This document shows positions 55,867 through 64,000 of a stretch of 64,000 nt of DNA, in pieces. The DNA is from Argyresthia goedartella. Its lineage: Eukaryota > Arthropoda > Insecta > Lepidoptera > Argyresthiidae. The notes beneath the pieces were generated by a model. The model had not been told where the DNA came from. It saw nothing but the letters and a program-made list of their open reading frames with translations, and did no database searches. The stretch lies in assembly GCA_949825045.1 (NCBI GenBank), contig OX463815.1, positions 28,449,356-28,513,355 on the forward strand, given 5' to 3'. The position numbers and the translations under genes were made by a program. Position 1 is the first letter of the stretch, and the number at the start of each line of letters is the position of its first letter.

Positions 55867-56233
55867 GTCGTAACCATATCGTAGAATTGGCTATATCATG
55901 AAATAGCCAACCATGGTTGAATTAGAACATTCATTGAACGAAGAAATATTTTAGGGCAAAACACTGCGGTAGCTTAGGTGAAGACTAAAGGTAGCAAGTG
56001 CAGCGAAGCCACCGAATAGTCTTCGGGTTAGGTCGACATGTATAAAACAAAAAACACCACGTAGTACTAAATCCAAATGCTTATAAAAATACATGTTTTG
56101 GTGAAATTCAACCCTTTCTAATAATTTCATGAAATAATTGACTATATCATGAAATTTTTGGCTATTTCATGATATAGTCAATCAATGGTTGGCTTTTTCA
56201 TGAAATAATCAAATTCTATGATATAGCTGCGAC
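55867..56233 (-). mobile_element. Core-sharing MITE, arm type D
   Basis: Ends GTCGTAACCATATCGTAGAA and TTCTATGATATAGCTGCGAC, with GGCTATATCATGAAATAGCC-like subterminal palindromes. The core (about 55950-56045, reversed) reads ACTGCGGTAGCTTAGGTGAA, GACTA...GCAGCGAAGCC and CGAATAGTCTTCGGGTTAGG: the type A core inside entirely different arms. Confidence 0.85.
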
Positions 56234-56844
56234 ATGTCCACTACAAAACTGAACTGATATCAGTATGGGTTGTCCGAACAAGCTCTATCACGAACAGCAT
56301 TATCTCGTTCGCTCCATCGTTTAAGATAACGTTAGATAGCGCCCAGTTTTGTTCAAGAATCTCTTTTTTTACTTTTTTATATTTCGGGAGGTCGAACGAG
56401 GAATCAATTATCTTAATTGGACACATTGGTCCAATGTTAATAATCTTTAGACGAGATATTTAGTAGCTAGCTGGGCTGTGTGAAGTCTCTCGTTAAATTA
56501 ATTTTGTGTTGCCTTTATTTAGCTGGCCTTGGGCGATTATCTAACTAAAGGTTCAACAAATGACCGTCACGATTTGTCCCATTAGAGGTGGCAGAGGCTG
56601 AATTGCGCCCAACTTCAGGCTAATAAATATAGCCCATTATGTCCCCACCGAGGGGCAGAGACCTTTAGCCATACGAGTAAGATAGATACGAGTAAGATAG
56701 ATACGAGTAAGACTAAGCCATTTACTCCATCACGCTGGCTCAGTGCGGGTTGATGGAGGAGTTTTACGACCACTACCACGTAAGTACCACCTTCAGGTTA
56801 GTATAAGAATATTATTACTCAATAAAAAGTTTGAATTCAATGAT
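56234..56844. other. Intergenic with short tandem repeat
   Basis: About 56620-56765 is a dispersed repeat (CCCACCGAGGGGCAGAGACC, CTGGCTCAGTGCGGGTTGAT), the reverse of 61780-61880. Inside it TACGAGTAAGATAGA is repeated nearly three times (56674-56715). Confidence 0.5.
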
Positions 56845-56966
56845 CATTAAACATAAACATTTACTGTGTCGTTGGATCCAGTAACAGTGACGTCACACAC
56901 ATATAAACATCCAAGACCTGGGGTTTCTGGTTCACCTGGGCATGGTTGGCAGAGCCACAGAGGTCG
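56845..56966 (-). mobile_element. SINE family A, rearranged copy
   Basis: CACACACATATAAACATCCA, AGACCTGGGG and CATGGTTGGCAGAGCCACAG show the reversed family A order with deletions in the head. Confidence 0.6.
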
Positions 56967-57049
56967 TTTAATTAACTGCCAGGTTTATACCAAAATCTTT
57001 GAAAACGTTTTTTTTTTTTTAACCGGCCAAGAGCTTGTAGTACCTTACA

Positions 57050-57420
57050 TTTAGGGTTCCGTACCAAATGTAGAATATAGGCCTAAAAATAAGGCGATTC
57101 AAAGAAAAAATATATAAATATATATGCTGCCTGGAGGCTTTCCATTCCTTTCTTTTCCAATATATTTAAAAAGAAATACAGTATTTATTTACTTAACGAG
57201 CTCTAAACAACTATACGCTTTCGATGGGGTAAGAATTATTTTTTTCGCGCCGCCCTTTGTAAAAAGCTTAATTAAAAACATAAAAATAATACAAATTACA
57301 CTTTGTATTGCATTGAGGCAATGAGATGTTTATACTGTTAAAATTTGAAGGCTGTAGCTTTAACCGTTTGGCTGTCAGACGACGGACGGACGGACGGACG
57401 GACACGTGAATGATAAAAAA
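57050..57420 (+). repeat. Dispersed GGTTCCGTACC-family repeat
   Basis: TTAGGGTTCCGTACCAAATG at the start, GGCTGTCAGACGACGGACGG with GACG repeats near the end. The middle does not match the copy at 33855. Confidence 0.5.
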
Positions 57421-57862
57421 GAGATTTCCATAAATGAAACGACCTACATCACTATTTGCATGTATAGAGAATTATTGATCAAAATCATCATTAAATAGAT
57501 ATTCTATGTAATAGATAGAGCTATCCGTAATAATTATGAATAAGTTACATTTTAACCCTACAATACAATAAAGGACGTAAGTGCAATATACACTTGTAAA
57601 TAAATGATCTACATATATGTTAGCGATTGCACGGGAGTTATAGGAAATCATCGATGACTTATGTTCACGATGGCGTCGATTGGGAGCTAACCATAAGTGC
57701 GTGATTCAAATCTAGATAGTATAGTGTTATAGAAGGTACAGTTACTCCAATAAGTACACTCAACTATAAAATTGGTTCCGACAGGTCTTCCTGTAGCATT
57801 TGCTGAGCCGGAACCGTTTTACCGTCGCCATACACAATATATTAGATTGATTGATTGATTGA
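57421..57862. other. Intergenic, unassigned
   Basis: AT-rich, no features that I can support. Confidence 0.4.
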
Positions 57863-58065
57863 CGACCTCTCTGGCGCAGCGGTTGTGGCTCTGCCTACCA
57901 TGCGAGAGGTCCCGGGTTCGATCCCCGGCTGGGGGTAAAGAAAAAAAAACAGGTCTTGGATGTTTATAAGTGTGCGACGTCGCTATTTCTGGTTTCCACG
58001 ACACAGGGTAACCTAGTGTGGGACCAGAAGCAATGTATGTGCCTGTATGTAAATATTTATGTTTT
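57863..58065 (+). mobile_element. SINE family A, full length
   Basis: CGACCTCTCTGGCGCAGCGG, CTGCCTACCATGCGAGAGGT, GGTTCGATCCCC head; CTTGGATGTTTATAAGTGTG, GTGTGGGACCAGAAGCAATG body. Confidence 0.88.
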
Positions 58066-58074
58066 AATGATTTT

Positions 58075-58345
58075 TTTTCACGCCCCCCCGACGAAAAAGC
58101 GGGGTGTTATTTTAAAGCGTCTGTCTGTCTGTCTGTCTGTCTGTGGTACTCTAGCGCTCAAACGGGTGGACGGATTTGAATGCGGTTTTCAATAAAAAGC
58201 AGTACATTTCCCTGCATAGTTTCGTGGTTACATTTTACTAAAATCGGTTCAGTTGTTCAAAACTTATGAGCTTAACTAGGAAACAAGTCAGCCAAATTAT
58301 AGACTTAATAAGGTTTCATGAATTATGTCAGGTGCGTTTTGAATT
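58075..58345 (+). repeat. Single unit of the 'CTAGCGCTCAAACGG' repeat
   Basis: Starts CCCCCCCGACGAAAAAGCGG, then five CTGT units, TCTAGCGCTCAAACGGGTGG, ACTAAAATCGGTTCAGTTGT and AATAAGGTTTCATGAATT. Same order as the array at 51424-52180. Confidence 0.65.
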
Positions 58346-59434
58346 TTGAATTTAAAGTTATTTTAACATAATGAATGATTCCCAGAATAAATGGGCTTCC
58401 CGTGGGCACAACTGGGCTTCTGCCATGCCGTAGCGGAGTCGACATGACGCTAGTAAAGTCTTGTTTTGTTTTTCCCTAAAGTAAGGCCATTGCAATAGGT
58501 AATATTTGATATTTGTCTGACGTAGCTTCATACTTACACAAGTTACTACTACTTACATGGATTTTATTGAATAAATCTGTTAATTGTCATCATTGCATTA
58601 CATTCATATTGATAAATGCAATGGCATTCGACTATTTTTTATAATTTTTTGGGAAATAAACTAGTGTTTCAGAAGAAAAAGGGTTCACCTTTAGTTCAGT
58701 TTGGTAGAACAAAAATTGTTTCTTATGTTTAGAATAGTTTGTTAGTCAAAGTAAATCGTGAAAGTGCCATCTTTTGATATTCTTACAATAAATATTTATT
58801 TTAAACTGAAAAAAGTTAAGCAACCGTGCAGTTCTAACTTGGAAAAAATAAATAATACTGTGCGCCCTCCGTTACAAGGTTACATTGTTGAATTTTGACG
58901 AAGTATCAAATATAACCCATTGCAATGACCCTACATTAGTTTGTTCATTCCCTTGTGTAATTTTTTTTTAATTTTTGTTTCAAGCCATAAGTTTACTTTT
59001 GGTATTATCTATATTTTGTTTTCTGTATGTGACGTCTAAATAAACATTTAACTTTTCTTATCTTATCTTATCTTAAGTTAGCAGAAAAAGAGCAAAGCAA
59101 AGAAAAATCAGTAGGGAAATAGCTCTACCCTATAGCCCTTAATTTTTGAAATGGCGTAGTTATAAATAATCTATATTTTGCCAACGTATTATTTACTAGC
59201 AGGTACAAAAAAAACAACAAAGTAAACAACCTAAACTTATTATTCTGGCGCTCATATTTTTAGTTGAACATTTGCATAAAATAAACAAAAAGAACAGAAT
59301 TATCTCTGAGTTGAGTTACTATACCGCCAGTACTGTGAAAACAGTGCAGTATGGAAGTATTGTTTGCGCATTTGCATCGATTATACATCAACGATGGAGT
59401 TTTTAGGGGTTAAATATATATATATATATATATA
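58346..59434. other. Intergenic with LINE tail and AT microsatellite
   Basis: About 58985-59080 is a plus-strand LINE 3' end with a repeated TCTTA tail (TTTTCTTATCTTATCTTATC). About 59412-59435 is an AT dinucleotide run. No gene. Confidence 0.45.
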
Positions 59435-60503
59435 TTAGATAAATAGATAGATAAGCGTTTATTCAAGTGTCGTAATACACAGAAAAGTACAAGTAGTAAG
59501 CATAGAATTTACAACAGACAACAACAATGCTTAAAGAAGGAAATACAGAATATAACTATACTGTATTTCCTTCTTCTAAGGTGTGCTGTTGTAAGTTAAA
59601 GGCGACGGTAAAACATCTTCAGCTCAGGATTATACTACAAAAGGCATGTACGCTGGTATTCTGTCAGAACCAAATGTCTTAGAATGTGATATTTGATGGT
59701 TCTGATCAGATCATCTCTCAACTACCGTTTTATACAAATCGGTTTAGCATTAACAGGAATTTTACTCTCCATTAAAATATGTATATGTATATTGGATCTC
59801 TTGTAGCGATAATCTCGCCTTAGTACAATATTTATGTATTAGCTTTTTCTGTATGTCGTTTGTGTGCAATAAATAAATTATGAATTATGAATATTATATA
59901 ATAAACTCAATTTTTATGTTTATCTACACACGTATCATAAACCCTCTTTACTGCGTACAAAAACCGCACGGTACGATCAGCATAATGTTAAACTACTTGG
60001 TAAAAACTCATGTCTTATCTGAAAAATTACACATTATGACCATAATGTGTAGTTTTTCTACATATTGTGACATTCAAATTTCGAACGCCGACGCCCGACT
60101 GCATGAAGTTGGTACTACAGAACAAGCTAAACAACTGCAGAGCCTCAATGCCGGTCAAACGTGCGGTTCCTGAACACATCAAAGAGAGCTTATGATATGT
60201 GTGTAGATAAACTAGTGTATGTAACTGTACATAATTAGGCATTAAAACTCTCGAGTGATATTATTATGAAACTCGCCTTCGGCTCGTTTCATAAACCCAC
60301 TCTCGGGTATTAATGCCCTCCATTATGTAGCAGTCACATAAACTACTATTATATTCTTTACACACTGTACTATAAAATATCGTTCTTGATTTTGAATGAT
60401 GAGACACTACATTAGTGTGTACGTACGTACAGACAAATTTGACCTTAGGCCCAAATACTAGGATCAATTTGCACCTGCCCGAAGTCATCAGAATCATTTA
60501 TGT
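59435..60503. other. LINE-like end, hairpin, unassigned DNA
   Basis: About 59435-59520 (AGATAGATAAGCGTTTATTC) resembles a reversed LINE 3' end. A 14-bp perfect hairpin lies at 59535-59574 (AGAAGGAAATACAG and its complement). The open frame 59880-60173 has no domain. Confidence 0.35.
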
Positions 60504-60870
60504 GTCACCGTGAGATTGTCAAAACCGTTAGTTAATAAACTAACATTTTGTTTTCTGGTTAGTTTACAAACTACCGATAAATTGTAAACGGTACCGTACT
60601 GCTTACAATATGACGCGTTAGTTTATAATGAAACCGTTAAAAGCTTGAATTGCAAACGAAATACCAGGGAAAACACTGCGGTAGCTTATATGAAGACTAG
60701 AGGGGGCGAGTACAGCGAAGCCCCTGAATAGTCTTCGTGTTAGGTTGACATGTAAGAACAAAATAAACATACATTCTAACCCCTGTCGGTCTGGTTTACA
60801 ATTTGACGATAGTTTATAGTAGACTAACGCGTTAGTTTATAAACTAACGGTTTGACAATCTTACGGTGAC
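60504..60870 (-). mobile_element. Core-sharing MITE, arm type A, copy 4
   Basis: Ends GTCACCGTGAGATTGTCAAA and TTTGACAATCTTACGGTGAC. The core is reversed relative to copies 1-3 (about 60655-60765): ACTGCGGTAGCTTATATGAA, GGGGGCGAGTACAGCGAAGC, GAATAGTCTTCGTGTTAGG. Because the arms are symmetric, orientation is taken from the core. Confidence 0.88.
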
Positions 60871-61042
60871 ATATATATATTATATTTTAATCCTGAATGA
60901 AAAGCAAAACTTCGGTTTGTATAGTTGCAAAATTTTACTTATCCAAGTTGAAAACATATCTTCTGTTTGCTAACTTATATTGATCCCGTCAGAATATTGT
61001 AACAGTTTACAATTTGGTATTAAAACATAAAGATTTATATAA

Positions 61043-61224
61043 TGGCACATACATTGCTCCTTGCCCCACACTAGGATACCCTGTATCGTGGGAATCAGAA
61101 ACAGCGACGTCACACCCATATAAACATCCAAGACCTGGGGATTTTTTTACCTGTATCCCCAGCCGGGGTTCAAACCCGGGACACCTCGCATGGTAGGCAG
61201 CGCAACAACCGCAGCGTCACAAAG
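61043..61224 (-). mobile_element. SINE family A, full length
   Basis: In reverse: GTGACGCTGCGGTTGTTGCG, CTGCCTACCATGCGAGGTGT, GGTTTGAACCCC head; GGATGTTTATATGGGTGTGA and GTGTGGGGCAAGGAGC body. Confidence 0.83.
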
Positions 61225-61887
61225 TAACAATTTTCATTGTTTAATCTATACCCCTTTATATATGAACAGAACTAAAGCCATACATCGGAATATAATCCTT
61301 CTTGACCTTAAACCGTGAACGGTTTAAGGTCGAGTAGGATTATATTCACTCTATCTTTATCTTCATTATTATCGCGGCAACATATCGATATTACCGAAAA
61401 ATCACGAGCCGACCGTAATTTGCGATAAGTGACTAAATATATGTGATTTCTTTCAGTGATATACACAGTTATCTGAAAATCATTCAAGCGATGCTACGAT
61501 AGTTGTCTGGTAGCTGTGATTTTCACTTGCTAGAGCAGTTTCTAGATTTTTAATCTATATACGGCTTGAGGAGATTCACATCTTATCGAAAATAATATTG
61601 TTTTGGTGAGTGTACTTATACTTTTATTTTTATTGGTATAATTCCAAAATATGGCGTACTGAAGTCCAAGGAGGCCTATTCTTGGCATGATGGCAGTCTT
61701 GTGCTGAACATGTAATGAGATAAATAATTTAACCTTACATACATTATTGGACGTTCCGAGGTACCGGCTACTATCGCTACCCCTCCATCAACCCGCTCTG
61801 AGCCAGCCTGGTGGAATATGGCTTAATTGTACTCTTACCCAGGTAAAAGCATCTGCCCCTCTGTGGGGACATCAGTGGGCTAACATA
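61225..61887. other. Intergenic with hairpin and dispersed repeat
   Basis: The hairpin at 61288-61347 is listed separately. About 61775-61880 is the reverse of the 56620-56765 repeat (CCTCCATCAACCCGCTCTGA). Confidence 0.45.
61288..61347. repeat. Hairpin, 29-bp arms, 2-nt loop
   Basis: Arms 61288-61316 and 61319-61347 (GAATATAATCC... / ...GGATTATATTC) pair with two mismatches. Confidence 0.85.
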
Positions 61888-62168
61888 AAATAACATGGCG
61901 TCACGCATTTTCCCATACGGGGTGGCACAATTGTGCCCACTTTGAGCCAGTTATTCAATACTCTATATTTTTTGCGAGACAGGGGGCTAGCCCATCGCCG
62001 CAACTATGGAGTAATGGAGGATTCCTCACGATGTTTTCCATCACCGTTAGAACGTCCGTATAATGTATTTAAGATAAATTAATTATCTTATTGGTACATG
62101 GTCAGGAATGGAATCTGCATCTCCTGTGTGAGAAGCAAGCGTGAAACCAATTAGACCACGGAGCATAC
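61888..62168 (-). mobile_element. SINE family C, full length
   Basis: In reverse: a tRNA-like head GCTCCGTGGTCTAATTGGTT (A box), CTTGCTTCTCACACAGGAGA and GATTCCATTCC (B box position), then ACGTTCTAACGGTGATGGAA, GCGATGGGCTAGCCCCCTGT and CCCCGTATGGGAAAATGCGT, ending near AACATAAAA. Diverged B box suggests an old copy. Confidence 0.78.
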
Positions 62169-62739
62169 TAGCAGAAGGCGCAGTTCTTTAAGGGTGCGCG
62201 AAAGGTGATGTCTCTTGAGAACTTGTAATGAGAACTGCAATTATAGTAATATTGCTTGCGAAAAATAAAATTTCAATTTAAAATGTAATAATATTAAATT
62301 AAATCACTATTGTCAAAGCTTTAAATCACTGTTTCATTATAAATTGTACCAAATGATTGCTCAAAGTAGACTTAAAATTTGCTTAAATGTCATAATTATT
62401 TGAAAGCAATCAATCGTCGATCAAATGTTTGCCGACCCCAAGTGATAATGATACTATCGATATACTAAGGAACGGTAATCCATATTTCAAGTGATAAAAT
62501 GATAACTGTTCGATATATCCCTATCAATTATTGATATCGCAAAGCTGGTTTTAAGTAGATAACAATTAATTTAATAAGTCAGGTACATTTTTGTTTGTAT
62601 CATAAATCAATCACATGCACAGATCGCTTATTAATATTAGACTAGACCCAGTGGTTCAGTTTTTAGAAAATTTATCTATTGACGTGGGTACTATTCTAAC
62701 AAAGCTTAACGTAGAGTTTACTGTTTTTTTTTCAGTAAA
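62169..62739. other. Intergenic, unassigned
   Basis: AT-rich, with repeated TGATAA / ATCGATAT words. No feature supported. Confidence 0.4.
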
Positions 62740-63884
62740 GTCAAAGTCAAAGTCAAAATTTCTTTATTACTGTAGATATTTATACATATATACTTTGCAA
62801 ACGTATTTTTTGCTTCCTCTCTACATCGGACCATTGTGGGAGAAGAGTCCTTCTTCTCCCACAACGCTGAAACTCCCACATATTGATTTTTAGATCTCTT
62901 TTAAAAATTGGTTGTGCTTAACTAATACAAAATACACTAATAAGCAGTAATAAATAATTACAAAATTAATAAGAGGAAGGTCTGTGTTGAGCGAAATCAA
63001 CGCCATACACTCCCGTCATTTAAGTAATCTTAACATTGTAATATCCCTTTTTCGACAAAGTCGCTTTAACATGCTTTTTAAATTGCTCAAATAGCAATTT
63101 CAAAATCTCCAAAGGTATCTTATTGTGGTAGAGAAAGCACTGACTCTTGAAAGAATTGCTAACCTTCGAGAGTATAAACCGAGGCGCAACTACCCAGCCA
63201 GCACAAACCTTCTGAGTAAGTTTTGTTCAACAGCAGTCATAGAAACTAATTGCTGAATAAGACTACCGTAATTAGCTGATTTGGCGCTTACTCAGGCGCT
63301 TACTCAATAATCACAGACTATAGTCTGTGATTATTTCGTAGGTAAGCATTACAGCTACCGCGAAGTTTGGAAATTGTAAGATTCTTGCGTACATACATTA
63401 TATTGTCGAAAATAAATTGACTAGCTACAGTTAGTATATCAATTTCTTTAAAAAGCTCTCTTAAGGAGTCTGTTCATTTTAAATTATAAATTGCTCGAAG
63501 AGCTCTTTTCTGTAAAATAAAAATAGTTTGAATATCCGCTGCTTTCCCCCACAACAAGGTACCATAGGACATGACACTATGAAAGTAACTAAAATATACT
63601 AGCCTAGATGTAGCCACATCCCTGTTTTGTCTGATGTTCCTAACAGCGTAAGCCGCAGAACTTAATTTACCAACTAATTTATATATGTGGGGTCCCCACT
63701 GCAATTTACTATCTATGGTTATCCCGTGTATGCTAATTCTCACGTGTTGCTGTCTAACACTAAACTGGTCTCAACATGCCTGACATTTGGATGTGAGAAT
63801 TTGATACACTCGGTTTTTACGGATTACCTTTTCAGCGTTCAACAATAAATTATGGCTTGTGTTTATCAACAAAATCGCAACTAT
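62740..63884 (-). mobile_element. Jockey/CR1-type non-LTR retrotransposon, 3' half
   Basis: On the minus strand the C-terminal reverse transcriptase region is read from about 63860: LLLNAEKVIRKNRVYQI, then 63743-63474 with GITIDSKLQWGPHIYKLVGK and SRLVYFSYFHSVMSYGTLLW, and in other frames LFKEIDILTVASQF and VSNSFKSQCFLYHNKIPLE. It matches the C-terminal part of the element at 30686 but is a separate, diverged copy. Its 3' end is a TTTGAC-type simple repeat near 62742-62757. The upstream junction with the MITE at 63885 shows the element was cut there. Confidence 0.8.
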
Positions 63885-64000
63885 TTTACTACCAATAAAT
63901 TCGAAACGACCGCCAGAATTAGTAAATGATCACCTAATTGTGTTTTGGATAAATGATCACCAAACTTCTTTTTATGTTATGGTGTACTTAAGTTTATGTT
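63885..64000 (+). mobile_element. Core-sharing MITE, arm type C, copy 2, cut by window end
   Basis: TTTACTACCAATAAATTCGA, GACCGCCAGAATTAGTAAAT and GATAAATGATCACCAAACTT follow the left arm of 47199-47522 almost word for word. The core would lie beyond the window. Confidence 0.8.

Noticed and set aside
1..64000. CRISPR arrays, operons or prokaryotic features
   Set aside because: The repeats are dispersed or tandem without spacer structure, and gene structure is eukaryotic.

Overview
The window looks like nuclear DNA of a moth or butterfly (Lepidoptera, perhaps noctuoid). Evidence: an arthropod cuticular-protein gene with spliceosomal introns (TACTAAC-like branch point, GTGAGT donors), AT-rich intergenic DNA, several tRNA-derived SINE families, a Helitron-type repeat ending in a hairpin plus CTAG, many dispersed repeats carrying the GGTTCCGTACC motif and CTGT runs, and jockey/CR1-type retrotransposon pieces. 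There are no operons and nothing bacterial.

Layout. 1-10.4 kb: repeats, including a 705-bp near-perfect hairpin (1527-2231) with a MITE at its centre. 10.45-12.8 kb: the one confidently identified host gene, a three-exon RR-type cuticular protein of 112 residues with MITEs in its second intron and a hairpin in its first. 13-18 kb: diverged repeat pairs and CpG-rich patches with no clear gene. 18.2-24.85 kb: a degenerate Tc1-like transposase relic beside a 5-kb DIRS-type tyrosine-recombinase retrotransposon (minus strand) with 188-bp inverted terminal repeats and an internal complementary region; its recombinase frame is broken at the active site. 27.3-28.4 kb (minus): a single-exon, 376-codon gene for a protein with three clear and one decayed helix-turn-helix repeat and an acidic tail; I cannot assign it to a known gene. 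30.5-33.35 kb: a retroelement coding relic split by a 2.3-kb non-LTR retrotransposon with a 6-bp target duplication. 35.8-38 kb: two further non-LTR 3' ends, one carrying a nested MITE. 41.6-42 kb: a Helitron-type element. 44-53.5 kb: sparse repeats with several CpG-rich islands, ending in what may be a promoter and untranslated first exon (about 52.9-53.53 kb). 53.7-64 kb: repeats, including a minus-strand non-LTR 3' half at 62.74-63.88 kb.

The most interesting pattern is a set of at least eight short inverted-repeat elements that share one central core of about 100 bp (a GC-rich hairpin followed by CACCTAAGCTACCGCAGT) but carry four unrelated pairs of inverted-repeat arms. The two commonest SINE families likewise have different tRNA-like heads but the same 3' body. 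Modular exchange of parts among non-autonomous elements therefore appears twice in this window. Apart from the cuticular gene and the helix-turn-helix gene, nearly all coding signal here belongs to transposable elements.
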